Of a DNA stretch of 15,445 nucleotides, positions 1-7,502 are shown piece after piece (positions within the stretch are counted from its first letter, which is position 1; each line of letters begins with the position of its first letter). Source of the DNA: Nitrospina sp. (GTDB lineage Bacteria > Nitrospinota > Nitrospinia > Nitrospinales > Nitrospinaceae); NCBI GenBank assembly GCA_004357435.1, contig SMVS01000029.1:1-15445 (forward strand), given 5' to 3'. The translations under genes were made by a program, and so were the position numbers. The notes below the pieces were generated by a model, which did not search any database, was not told the origin of the DNA, and saw only the letters and a list, made by a program, of their open reading frames with translations.

Positions 1-625
1 ACCCGTATATCAAGCGGGCCAGCACATCGCGGCCCCGGTCGTCGGTCCCGAGGTAATGGCCGTCGCGCCAGGAGGATTCCAGCATCCGTGATTTATCGGG
101 CGACAGTTTTTCGTAAGGGGCCGCCAGCGCAACCTGCCCGGTTTTGCTTTCGGTAGGGATGTATTTGTAATCGTACCGCACCAGCGGCCAGATCGTCCAG
201 AAGTCCCGCGCGTCACCGTTTACAGAAAGCGGTGCCGGCTCCGATACCTTTTGCTGGCTTTCAGCCGGTTCATCCTCCTCAAAATCATCCAGGCTGAGAG
301 TGAATCCGGAGTCCTCCTCAAAATCGCTCAGATCCAGTCCCGGCGAGTTGGCCAGCGGTTCCGCCTCGCCCGCCAAGAGCCTCAAAAAACGTTTTGATTT
401 GTAGTCCGGTTCCGAGGGCAGGACACCGCCAAAATCTTTTTCGCTGTAGGCGATGAAAATAGGAAAGTAGGGTTTGCCGTCGACCACCAGCAGCAACGGA
501 CGCACGTTGGAAATGAACTCGGCGGGGAGGGTCAGTAAAAAAGCGGTCAGCAAAAAGAGCAAACTGTAATAAGCACGTTTGTCACTTTTAAATATGCGCA
601 ATTTGATCTGTAAATCGGTGTCCAT
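1..625 (-). CDS. yejE: Peptide ABC transporter permease, YejE-like (5' portion, runs off left edge)
   Basis: This is the N-terminal 208 codons of the second inner-membrane permease of a YejABEF-type peptide importer; the stop lies outside the window. The ATG sits 3 bases beyond the yejB stop, with an AGGG Shine-Dalgarno sequence inside the end of yejB, so the two are translationally linked. Residues about 20-35 form the first membrane segment. A periplasmic stretch follows with YFPIFIAYSEKDFGG (residues 53-67), then WPLVRY and finally GTDDRGRDVLARLIYG (193-208), the signature that precedes the second membrane helix in the YejE/DppC/OppC family. From memory of E. coli YejE, the DFGG and GTD..G.DVLAR..YG blocks match. 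Residues about 92-135 are an extra acidic segment containing LSDFEED and LDDFEED, which I do not know from other YejE proteins. The conserved permease loop that contacts the ATPase is not in the window. The identification is firm to subfamily; the substrate is inferred. Confidence 0.88.
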   Translation of the reverse strand, partial: MDTDLQIKLRIFKSDKRAYYSLLFLLTAFLLTLPAEFISNVRPLLLVVDGKPYFPIFIAYSEKDFGGVLPSEPDYKSKRFLRLLAGEAEPLANSPGLDLSDFEEDSGFTLSLDDFEEDEPAESQQKVSEPAPLSVNGDARDFWTIWPLVRYDYKYIPTESKTGQVALAAPYEKLSPDKSRMLESSWRDGHYLGTDDRGRDVLARLIYG

Positions 626-628
626 GTT

Positions 629-1762
629 TTAGCCCTGCGATTCTTCAAAAGTGATCCGGCGGTCGATGATCACGTAGGAGATGTCCGTCAACAGCTGGCC
701 CACCAGCGCCAGCAAAGAAAAGATGAACAGGGTTCCCAGCACGATGGGATAATCCCGTTGGATGACGGCCTGGTAGGAAAGCAGTCCCAATCCGTCCAGA
801 GTGAAAATCTGTTCGATCAAAAGCGATCCGGTAAAAAACATGGCGAGGAATCCAATGGGGAATCCGGTCACCAGTGGGATCAGCGCGTTTTTCAAAATGT
901 GTTTAAAAAGCACCGTTTTTTCTGGGAGGCCCTTGGCCCGCGCGGTGATGACGTATTGTTTGTGCATCTCTTCGATGACGGCGTTTTTGGTCAACATGGT
1001 CAGGGTGGCGAAACTCCCGATCATGAAACAAACCAGCGGCGCCGCCAGGTGGTGCAGGTAGTCGGTCAATTTCTGCCAGAAGCTCCAGTCCTCGTACCCA
1101 GGCGTGCCCGCCGAGGTCAGGTTCGCCAGCGGGATGAGGTGCATGACCGCGCCCTCGCCGGGACCGAGGAACACGATGAGAAATATTCCCAGCACGAAGC
1201 CCGGTGTGCTGTAGCCCACCAGCACCAGCAGGCTGGTGGAGGTGTCGAAGGGGGTGCCATTTTTCACCGCTTTGGCGATGCCGAGCAGGATGCAGATGAT
1301 GTAGGTCATGAAAAAACTAATGATTCCGAGTGAAGCCGAAACCGGAAGTTTTTCGACGATCAGCTCCAGCACCGATTTGTTGCGGTAAAACGAATCGCCG
1401 AATTTGAACAGTAAAAATCCTTCCCAGTTGTCCCGATTAAAAAAATCATTTGGGCCGTCGGGATTTTTGGGTGAATACCAGAGGAAAGTTCGCAGGTACC
1501 GCTCCCACAAGGGGAGATCGAGGTGATAGATTTTTTTCAGTTCTTCCAGATAGCGTGGGTCCAACTCCTGCGCTTTGATGCCTTGCTGACTCATGGCACT
1601 GCCACCGGCTTCGGTCAACGTGCCGGTATGGCCGCGAAGCATGGATTTCATCTGATCGACCGGACCGCCCGGCACAAACTGGATAATGATGAAGGTGATG
1701 GTGACGATCCCTACCAGGGTGGGCAACATGAATAGCAGACGGCGGATGATATAAGAGATCAT
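629..1762 (-). CDS. yejB: Peptide ABC transporter permease, YejB-like
   Basis: First inner-membrane permease of the same importer, 377 residues, slightly longer than the usual 360 or so. An N-terminal helix (about 9-30) ends in FVPGGPVDQM, the standard start of DppB/YejB permeases. A long periplasmic region (35-140) contains GDSFYRNKSVLELIVEKLP. Five more hydrophobic segments follow (about 142-165, 176-200, 238-258, 295-318, 338-362). The cytoplasmic coupling loop (about 264-297) reads EEMHKQYVITARAKGLPEKT followed by HILKNALIP, the EAA-type motif that docks on the ATPase. The ATG has no strong Shine-Dalgarno sequence. The gene lies 125 bases after yejA and only 3 bases before yejE, which supports one operon. 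The ATPase gene (yejF) would be expected beyond the left edge. Confidence is high for a peptide-family permease and good for the YejB subfamily. Confidence 0.92.
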   Translation of the reverse strand: MISYIIRRLLFMLPTLVGIVTITFIIIQFVPGGPVDQMKSMLRGHTGTLTEAGGSAMSQQGIKAQELDPRYLEELKKIYHLDLPLWERYLRTFLWYSPKNPDGPNDFFNRDNWEGFLLFKFGDSFYRNKSVLELIVEKLPVSASLGIISFFMTYIICILLGIAKAVKNGTPFDTSTSLLVLVGYSTPGFVLGIFLIVFLGPGEGAVMHLIPLANLTSAGTPGYEDWSFWQKLTDYLHHLAAPLVCFMIGSFATLTMLTKNAVIEEMHKQYVITARAKGLPEKTVLFKHILKNALIPLVTGFPIGFLAMFFTGSLLIEQIFTLDGLGLLSYQAVIQRDYPIVLGTLFIFSLLALVGQLLTDISYVIIDRRITFEESQG

Positions 1763-1887
1763 AAGAATTTTTTCAGGAAATGTTCAACTCAATACGCGAT
1801 TGGAGAGAAACAGCGAGAACATTATAGCAGTCTGTTTGGTGCGTGAGCAATCATCCCCTGTCGGGGAGGTGGTGGAAAATTTGAAGA

Positions 1888-3771
1888 TCAATTCATTGCG
1901 ATATTGGCGGCGCGCGCTTTTTTCAATTTTCTGGCCTTGGCTTCATCCCACCACCACCACTCGATAATATTGTTGAGGATGGCCGCCTGGGAGGGGTTGA
2001 TGGCGGGGTGGGAAAATTTATTCCAGTGAACCAACCGGTCGAAATTGATGTACCAATGGGGCACTACATAAAACTGATGGGTGAGGATGCGGTCCATGGC
2101 CTGGACCGCGTTGACCAGTTCATTGCGGGTTTTGGCCTGCACGATGACTTCGATCAGTTCATCAATCGCCGGATTTTTAATGCCGGCGTAATTGCGCGAT
2201 CCCGGTTGATCGGCGGCGTCACTGCTCCACATGTAGCGCTGTTCATTGCCCGGCGACCGGCTCTGCGGATAACTGGCGACGATCATCCCAAATTTAAATT
2301 TTCTCAATTGCTCTTCATATTGCGCGATTTGCACCAGCCTGATTTTTACTTCGACCCCGATGGATTTAAGATTATTTTTATAGGGTTCGGTGATTCTTTG
2401 AAACGCCGGGCTGGCCAACAGCAGATCGAATGCCAGTCGCTGGCCATTCTTACTGCGGATGCCGTCCGACCCGCGTTTCCATCCTGCGGAATCCAGCAAC
2501 TTGTTGGCGAGTGCCAGGTTATTCTCAAACGGCGTGCCCTGGCCGGGCGCACCCACCGGTTTGGTGAACACGGTTTTGGGAACGTATTCTTTGCCGTGTT
2601 TTTGGCGCAGGTTGGTGAGCATTTTCAAAACCTCGCCCTGTGGCAACCCCTGCGCTTTCATCTCTGGATTGTTGTCAAAGTAGCAATCGTTGCGAGTGTA
2701 CTGGTTGTAAAAAAGGTTTTTGTTGCTCCAGTCGAAATTGTAGGTCATGGCGATGGCGGCGCGCACTTTTCTGGATTGGAAAATTGGATTGCGCATGTTC
2801 ATCGCAAAACCCTGCATGCCCGCGATGCGGTTGTGCGGTACTTTTTCGCGGAGGTAATAGCCTTTTTTGACAAAATCGCCCTGGAAATCGAGCGCCCAAT
2901 CGCGTGAACTGTTTACCATATGGGCGTCGTATTCGCCGCCTTTGAAGGCCTCCCGTTGCGCCACCGGGTCCAGAAAAATTTTCCAGGTGATGCGGTCGAA
3001 ATTGTAGCGGCCGCGGTTGATACCGATATCCTTTCCCCACCAGTTGGGATTTCGTTTCAGGGTGATGTATTTTCCGAAAGCGTATTTTTCCACCGTGTAA
3101 GGACCGCTTCCCACGGCCAGGGCATCGAAATCCGCGCCGAACTTTTTGCCATTTTGCCCGTAGACATGTTTGGGGAAAATGGTCATTTGGCCGGTGATCA
3201 ACGGCAGTTCCTGATTGTAGATACTGAAGGTGTAACGGACCCGGTGGCTATCCAGTTTTTCTACTGTTTTGATGTCTTTAAAATATTGTTTGTAGATGGG
3301 GTGGTATTCAGGGTCCTGCAACAGGTCGAATGAAAACACAAAGTCGTCGGCGGTGATCGGATGGCCATCAGAAAACCGGGCATTTTTATAAATATGGTAA
3401 ATCATACTCATCCGGTCATCCGCCAATTCGACTTTTTCTACCAAGTTGCCGTATTGCGAGAAGGGCTCGTCGTCATCGGCGGAGCTGTCCATGGGAGTCT
3501 GAAAAACCAACCCGGCGATTCCCGGCGCAGGGACGCCTTTCAGAGAGGCCGGATTGAGCTTGGTGAACGCCCCAAAATCGCTCAATACCAGGCGTCCGCC
3601 TTTGGGTGCCTGGGGATTGGCGTAAACGTACGGTTGCCCTGGCTGGTATTTCAGGCCGGAGGGACCGTAGAGGGATAGGCCGTAAGCCGCCTCAGCGGAG
3701 TGGCTGGGGGAGCTTGCCAGTGCCCAGAGGAAGGCCAGCGCCAAGCTGATTAACAGGTGTTTTTTCATCAT
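1888..3771 (-). CDS. yejA: Periplasmic extracellular solute-binding protein, YejA-like
   Basis: Substrate-binding protein of the ABC importer, 627 residues, normal for the YejA branch of family 5 solute-binding proteins. A Sec signal peptide is clear: MMKK, a hydrophobic core to about residue 19, then a likely cleavage near AEA-A (residue 28). Family features include Y.NP.APKGG (residues about 50-59), the ARFSDG..ITADDFVFSFD block, SGPYTVEKY and the NPNWWGKD segment that usually follows the first lobe. The C-terminus has an odd EWWWWDEAKARKLKKA tail, with four tryptophans encoded by a TGG run; YejA relatives often show a shorter WW here. The start is the first of two adjacent ATGs, with AAAGG five bases upstream. 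The gene leads the minus-strand operon and is divergent from ispG. The substrate is inferred as oligopeptides; in enterobacteria YejABEF takes up peptide antibiotics such as microcin C. Confidence 0.93.
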   Translation of the reverse strand: MMKKHLLISLALAFLWALASSPSHSAEAAYGLSLYGPSGLKYQPGQPYVYANPQAPKGGRLVLSDFGAFTKLNPASLKGVPAPGIAGLVFQTPMDSSADDDEPFSQYGNLVEKVELADDRMSMIYHIYKNARFSDGHPITADDFVFSFDLLQDPEYHPIYKQYFKDIKTVEKLDSHRVRYTFSIYNQELPLITGQMTIFPKHVYGQNGKKFGADFDALAVGSGPYTVEKYAFGKYITLKRNPNWWGKDIGINRGRYNFDRITWKIFLDPVAQREAFKGGEYDAHMVNSSRDWALDFQGDFVKKGYYLREKVPHNRIAGMQGFAMNMRNPIFQSRKVRAAIAMTYNFDWSNKNLFYNQYTRNDCYFDNNPEMKAQGLPQGEVLKMLTNLRQKHGKEYVPKTVFTKPVGAPGQGTPFENNLALANKLLDSAGWKRGSDGIRSKNGQRLAFDLLLASPAFQRITEPYKNNLKSIGVEVKIRLVQIAQYEEQLRKFKFGMIVASYPQSRSPGNEQRYMWSSDAADQPGSRNYAGIKNPAIDELIEVIVQAKTRNELVNAVQAMDRILTHQFYVVPHWYINFDRLVHWNKFSHPAINPSQAAILNNIIEWWWWDEAKARKLKKARAANIAMN

Positions 3772-3782
3772 TTTCGCCTTTC

Positions 3783-3803
3783 TTGTGACTTATAATATCA
3801 CAA
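3783..3803. promoter_or_regulatory. Inverted repeat, candidate operator between yejA and ispG
   Basis: The sequence contains TTGTGA and TCACAA separated by nine AT-rich bases. The spacer holds TATAAT read on the plus strand (3791-3796) and TATTAT read on the minus strand (3792-3797), so a bound regulator would overlap a possible -10 box in either direction. The core TGTGA/TCACA resembles a CRP/FNR-superfamily half-site, but classical CRP sites have a six-base spacer and this one has nine. It lies 12 bases upstream of the yejA start codon. The arms are seen directly; operator function is inferred. Confidence 0.35.
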
Positions 3804-3882
3804 AGGCAGGTGGGAAAAGGGGCCGTGAAAGTGAGTCGTTTTGGCTTGCCGGATCGGATCCATTTGTGAACTCAGCGCTTTT

Positions 3883-3912
3883 TTGATAACCTTTACTTAC
3901 TGTTTTTTAAAT
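3883..3912 (+). promoter_or_regulatory. Candidate sigma-70-type promoter for ispG
   Basis: TTGATA (3883-3888) is followed after 17 bases by TTTAAA (3906-3911), a fair match to -35 and -10 boxes. Transcription would start near 3918, about 30 bases before the preferred ispG GTG codon. The region is AT-rich and intergenic, as expected. No experimental support can be drawn from sequence alone. Confidence 0.35.
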
Positions 3913-3949
3913 TCTTATCATTTTTTTGGATGAAAAGGCACTCCCCTTC

Positions 3950-5107
3950 GTGAGCGAAAATAAGAAACCCCGGAAAACCCGCAAAATTAAGATTGGATCA
4001 TTGACCATTGGCGGCGATTCGCCCATTGCTGTGCAGAGCATGACCGCCACCCGTACGGTTGACCTTGAAGCCACGGGCAAGCAAATCAGAATTCTTGAAG
4101 ATGCTGGAGCGGATATCATCCGCATTGCGGTGGACAGCAAAGATGATGTCGAGGCCCTTATAAAACTAAGACAGGATTCCAATGCTGTATTCTCTGTGGA
4201 TCTCCAGGAGAATTACCGCCTGGCGCCGCTGGTGGCTCCCTACGTCCAAAAGATCCGGTACAATCCCGGACATTTGTTTCACCTCGACAAAGACAAAACG
4301 ATTCGGGAAAAGGTGGAGTTCATCGTCAATGCCGCTCGTGAAAACCAATGCGCCATTCGCATTGGCGTGAATTGCGGATCGATCGACCCCGATTACAAAG
4401 CCAAATATGTGGACGATCCACTGGCCGGGATGGTGCAATGCGCGGTGGATCATTGTGCCATGCTGGATGAGATGGGGTTTGAGGATTACTGCGTGTCCCT
4501 CAAGGATTCCGATTCCAGCAAGGTCATTGAGGCCAACCGCCATTTTGCCGAACAGCGGCCCGACGTGCCTCTCCACTTGGGAGTTACCGAAGCCGGGTTG
4601 CCTCCGGAAGGAATCATCAAAACCCGGATCGCGTTTGAACAGCTGATCCCTTCGGGAATCGGTGACACCATCCGCGTTTCGCTGACTGTGCCGGACGATG
4701 ACAAGGGCGATGAGATTTCGGTGGGCCGGGAAATTTTGAAGGATATCGAGGCGGGACGGTTCCGCTCCGTTCCGGAAAATTTTCTGGAAGGGTTGAATAT
4801 TATTGCTTGTCCCAGTTGTTCCCGGGTTGAGAATGGAAAATTTGTGGATTTGGCACAGGATGTGCGTAGAATGACCGCATTCGCCGAGAAATATAAGATC
4901 ACCATCGCGGTGATGGGGTGCCGGGTGAACGGGCCTGGGGAGACGGATGATGCCGACCTGGGTTTGTGGTGTGGTCCGGCTCATGTTAATTTGAAAAAGG
5001 GTACGGAAACTTTGGGTGCCTTTGGATATGATGAGATATTGGATCAGCTCAAGAAGGCATTGGATTGTTTAATCGAAGAGAAATACGGTGCCGTCAGTCC
5101 CGGTTGA
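3950..5107 (+). CDS. ispG: 4-hydroxy-3-methylbut-2-en-1-yl diphosphate synthase (IspG/GcpE)
   Basis: Iron-sulfur enzyme of the MEP isoprenoid pathway; it converts methylerythritol cyclodiphosphate to HMBPP with two electrons from ferredoxin or flavodoxin. The N-terminal TIM-barrel begins with GGDSPIAVQSMT and includes IRYNPGH and IRIGVNCGS. The C-terminal cluster domain has CPSC (C287 and C290), then GCRVNGPGE with C324 and E331; these three Cys and one Glu are the four ligands of the 4Fe-4S cluster. Its 385 residues match the short bacterial form without the large plant/chlamydial insert. The frame opens at a TTG (3926) with no Shine-Dalgarno sequence. I prefer GTG 3950, which has AAAAGG 11 bases upstream and gives a usual-length N-terminus before KTRKIKIGSLTIGG. 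An ATG at 3930 is out of frame and soon stops. It heads a plus-strand group with tig and the Rieske gene. Confidence 0.96.
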   Translation: MSENKKPRKTRKIKIGSLTIGGDSPIAVQSMTATRTVDLEATGKQIRILEDAGADIIRIAVDSKDDVEALIKLRQDSNAVFSVDLQENYRLAPLVAPYVQKIRYNPGHLFHLDKDKTIREKVEFIVNAARENQCAIRIGVNCGSIDPDYKAKYVDDPLAGMVQCAVDHCAMLDEMGFEDYCVSLKDSDSSKVIEANRHFAEQRPDVPLHLGVTEAGLPPEGIIKTRIAFEQLIPSGIGDTIRVSLTVPDDDKGDEISVGREILKDIEAGRFRSVPENFLEGLNIIACPSCSRVENGKFVDLAQDVRRMTAFAEKYKITIAVMGCRVNGPGETDDADLGLWCGPAHVNLKKGTETLGAFGYDEILDQLKKALDCLIEEKYGAVSPG

Positions 5108-5152
5108 ATTTAAACCCAGTTGGATTTTTCAGAACTCGATGACAGGAAAGCC

Positions 5153-6535
5153 ATGGAATTGCAAGTTGAAGAAATGGATGGGGTGCGGCGCAAGCTGAAA
5201 ATCAAAGTTCCCGAAGAGGTGGTGAGCCAGAAGATTAAATCGGCCTACCGGGAATTGAATCAGCAGATCAAGATGCCCGGATTTCGGTCGGGGAAAATAC
5301 CACAGCACCTCCTGGAGCAACAAGTTCCGGTGCAGGCCATGACGGAGATGTGGCAAGCGCTCATGCAGGAATATTACGATAAAGCACTGGGCGAATCGGG
5401 AATCGTGCCGGCGGGACCGCCCGAGATTGACCATTCTGGAATCAAGGAGATCGCCAAGGACAAGCCGTTTACTTTTTCAGTCACCCTGGATATCAAACCC
5501 ACCATCAAGTTTAAAAACTACAAGGGATTGAAATTCGAAAAAACGATGCACCAGATCACGGAAGCGGAAATTGATGCCACCATACAAAAGCTGATGGAAT
5601 CCTTTGGCTCATTTGAAATTTGTGTTGATGATCATAAAGTCGAACGGGGTGATCATTTGATCCTGGATTTCGATGGCACCCTCAACGGTGGACCGCTGGA
5701 GGGGGGAACCGCCAAGGATTATCCAATGAAAGTAGGCGAAAAGAAAATGATCGCTGGGTTCGAGGACCAATTGATCGGTCAACAGAAAGGGCCGGAGTTC
5801 GATGTTCAGGTCACTTTACCCCTGGACTGGAATAAGAAGTTGCGCCGGGTCAGCATGCCGATTCCGGGAGCTAAAACCGATGCTCCCGCGGATGATCTGG
5901 CAGAGTTCAAAGTCAGAATCAAGGAAATTAAAATACTCAAAACCCCGGAGTTGACGGAAGACTTTGTGCAACAACAGGGTGAGGAATCTGTGGAAGCTTT
6001 CCGCCGGAAAGTGAAAATGGATCTTCAGGCTCAGAAAAAGCAGGCCGAGGAAATAGAGATCAAACAGAAAATTTTCAACTACCTGGTGAAAGAACACGAC
6101 ATGGTAGTCCCTGAATCTCTGGTGAAACAGGAGTTGAAATTCATGATCGAAGGCATGAAATTTCAAATTTCAAAATCGGGGATGAGCCTGGAAGACTCCG
6201 GATTTGAGGAGGAGGTGGCGGAAAAAGAATGGCGGGAGCGGGCGGAGTTCAATACCAAGGGGTATGTGATTCTGGAAGCGATCGCCAAAACTGAAAAAAT
6301 CCATGTGGCGCAGTCGGAGTTGGAGGAGGAATACCAGCGCTTGGCCCAGGAGACCGGGAAATCCCCGGAGGATGTGAAAAAGGCTTTGTTCAACAATCCG
6401 GACAACATGAGCCAGACCACCAGCCGGTTGCTGGGACAAAAAGCCCTCAATTTTATTTATTCCCATTGCGAGTTTGACTTTGTGAAAGAAGAAGACAAAA
6501 AAATAAAAGATTCCAAAGATGAGGCTCAGGGTTGA
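5153..6535 (+). CDS. tig: Trigger factor (ribosome-associated chaperone / peptidyl-prolyl isomerase)
   Basis: Chaperone that binds the ribosome exit tunnel and shelters nascent chains, 460 residues. The ribosome-binding signature GFRSGKIP is at residues 43-50, the place where E. coli has its FRK loop. A PPIase (FKBP-like) domain follows in the middle, recognisable by VERGDHLILDFDGTL, then GGPLEGGTAKDYPMKVGE and GFEDQLIGQQKG. The C-terminal half is the charged helical cradle typical of the family, including VPESLVKQEL and the late LGQKALNFIYSH. The frame extends to a TTG at 5120, but ATG 5153 has AGGA five bases upstream and begins MELQVEEMDGVRRKLKIKVP, the normal start of trigger factors. After the PPIase domain about 12 extra residues (around DWNKKLRRVSMPIPGAKTDAPADD) lengthen the usual link. 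It starts 45 bases after ispG. The common clpP-clpX neighbours do not follow it here. Confidence 0.96.
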   Translation: MELQVEEMDGVRRKLKIKVPEEVVSQKIKSAYRELNQQIKMPGFRSGKIPQHLLEQQVPVQAMTEMWQALMQEYYDKALGESGIVPAGPPEIDHSGIKEIAKDKPFTFSVTLDIKPTIKFKNYKGLKFEKTMHQITEAEIDATIQKLMESFGSFEICVDDHKVERGDHLILDFDGTLNGGPLEGGTAKDYPMKVGEKKMIAGFEDQLIGQQKGPEFDVQVTLPLDWNKKLRRVSMPIPGAKTDAPADDLAEFKVRIKEIKILKTPELTEDFVQQQGEESVEAFRRKVKMDLQAQKKQAEEIEIKQKIFNYLVKEHDMVVPESLVKQELKFMIEGMKFQISKSGMSLEDSGFEEEVAEKEWRERAEFNTKGYVILEAIAKTEKIHVAQSELEEEYQRLAQETGKSPEDVKKALFNNPDNMSQTTSRLLGQKALNFIYSHCEFDFVKEEDKKIKDSKDEAQG

Positions 6536-6569
6536 TTGAGTTGCGACATCTGGATTGCGAGAGAACACC

Positions 6570-6986
6570 ATGTTGAAATTTGTTAAAGTCATGCCGGAGG
6601 ATGAACTGCCGCCGGGGAAGTCCGCGATCATCACTGCGGGAGAGGATGAGATCGCGCTGTTCAATTACAAGGGAAAATATTTTGCGATTGCCAACAAGTG
6701 CCTGCACAAAGGGTCGCCGTTGGGGGAGGGCCGGATCGAGGAGGGCGTGGTCATTTGCCCCAATCATGAATGGCGCTACGATCTAACCACAGGGGACTGT
6801 CCTCAAAACCCTTTTATGAAAACCAAAATTTATCCGGTCCGGGTCCACAAAGGCCTCATTCGAATTGGGTTGGAAGTGGAGGGCGAGAAAAAAGCCCTTG
6901 GAATAGAATCATCGGCCCCGCCCAAGGCGTTGAAGTTCACCATACCCACGATTCAAAAACCGATCAACCCAGACGAAACACTTTAA
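6570..6986 (+). CDS. Rieske 2Fe-2S ferredoxin-like protein
   Basis: Small soluble Rieske-type protein of 138 residues with no signal peptide or membrane anchor. The 2Fe-2S ligands are visible as CLHKG (C44, H46) and CPNHEW (C63, H66), the C-x-H and C-x2-H pattern of Rieske ferredoxins and of NirD-like or dioxygenase ferredoxin subunits. The preceding FNYKGKYFAIANKC matches the strand before the first ligand loop. A tail of about 45 residues after the fold is proline- and lysine-rich (KALKFTIPTIQKPINPDETL). The frame opens at a TTG (6555), but ATG 6570 has GAGAG seven bases upstream and is the better start. The gene begins 34 bases after tig on the same strand and may share its transcript. No partner oxygenase or reductase is adjacent, so its role as an electron carrier is inferred only from the fold. 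Confidence 0.85.
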   Translation: MLKFVKVMPEDELPPGKSAIITAGEDEIALFNYKGKYFAIANKCLHKGSPLGEGRIEEGVVICPNHEWRYDLTTGDCPQNPFMKTKIYPVRVHKGLIRIGLEVEGEKKALGIESSAPPKALKFTIPTIQKPINPDETL

Positions 6987-7023
6987 AGTTATGGGGTAAA
7001 TTCAGGGGAAGGCGGGCGCTGGG

Positions 7024-7458
7024 TCAGGCCAATTTGTCATCCGGGATTTCAACCCATTTGGGATCACCGTGGGTTTTAAAGTTTTCCGTCCCGGCGAATG
7101 TTCCCTCATGGAAAATATTGATTTTGAATTTTGCGCCACCGTAGGTTTCTTCAAGGTAGGGAACCGGGTCTTCCAGATGGATCAACTCCGGGGTGTCGTA
7201 CTTGCCAATCAACTTGAACTCCATGCCCATGCCGACTGGCAACAGAACGTAAATTCTCAGCTTGGTTGAGGGCAAAATTTCCATCATGTCCTTGTCCAAA
7301 TCATCCCGAGTGTAATCCCGTCCTATTTTACGCTTGGCCCGCCGCTTTAAATGTTCTTCCAGAAGATTAAAAAACCACCAATTTTTCCCCTTGCGCTGAT
7401 CATGGAGGAAAGGGTACTCCACAAACCCGTATTTGTTGATAAAAGGTTTTTTTGCCAT
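7024..7458 (-). CDS. Uncharacterised protein, 144 residues
   Basis: I do not recognise this family. The product starts MAKKPFINKYGFVEYPFLHDQRKG and has no signal peptide or membrane helix. It is rich in charged and aromatic residues: a basic helical stretch (LLEEHLKRRAKRKIGRDYTRDDLDKDMME, roughly residues 32-60), then beta-like segments (LRIYVLLPVGMGMEFKLIGKYD and KFKINIFHEGTFAGTENF). The coding case rests on an ATG with GGAG ten bases upstream, an uninterrupted frame ending just short of the convergent Rieske gene, and a plausible globular composition. It is divergent from the methyltransferase with only 44 bases between the start codons. A stand-alone soluble cytoplasmic protein is the most that can be said. 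Confidence 0.72.
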   Translation of the reverse strand: MAKKPFINKYGFVEYPFLHDQRKGKNWWFFNLLEEHLKRRAKRKIGRDYTRDDLDKDMMEILPSTKLRIYVLLPVGMGMEFKLIGKYDTPELIHLEDPVPYLEETYGGAKFKINIFHEGTFAGTENFKTHGDPKWVEIPDDKLA

Positions 7459-7502
7459 GTTGAGTTTTCTCCAGCTTCAAATTTACGGTCAGAAGATATT
7501 AT

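Noticed and set aside
2008..2907. A 299-codon open frame on the plus strand inside yejA
   Set aside because: It lies wholly antisense to a clear solute-binding protein gene; its protein shows no domain sense and it has no ribosome site.
3783..3803. Classical CRP binding site
   Set aside because: The half-sites fit, but the spacer is nine bases rather than six, so I list it only as an unassigned inverted repeat.
4166..4984. A 272-codon open frame on the minus strand inside ispG
   Set aside because: Antisense shadow of ispG, whose iron-sulfur motifs are complete in the other strand.
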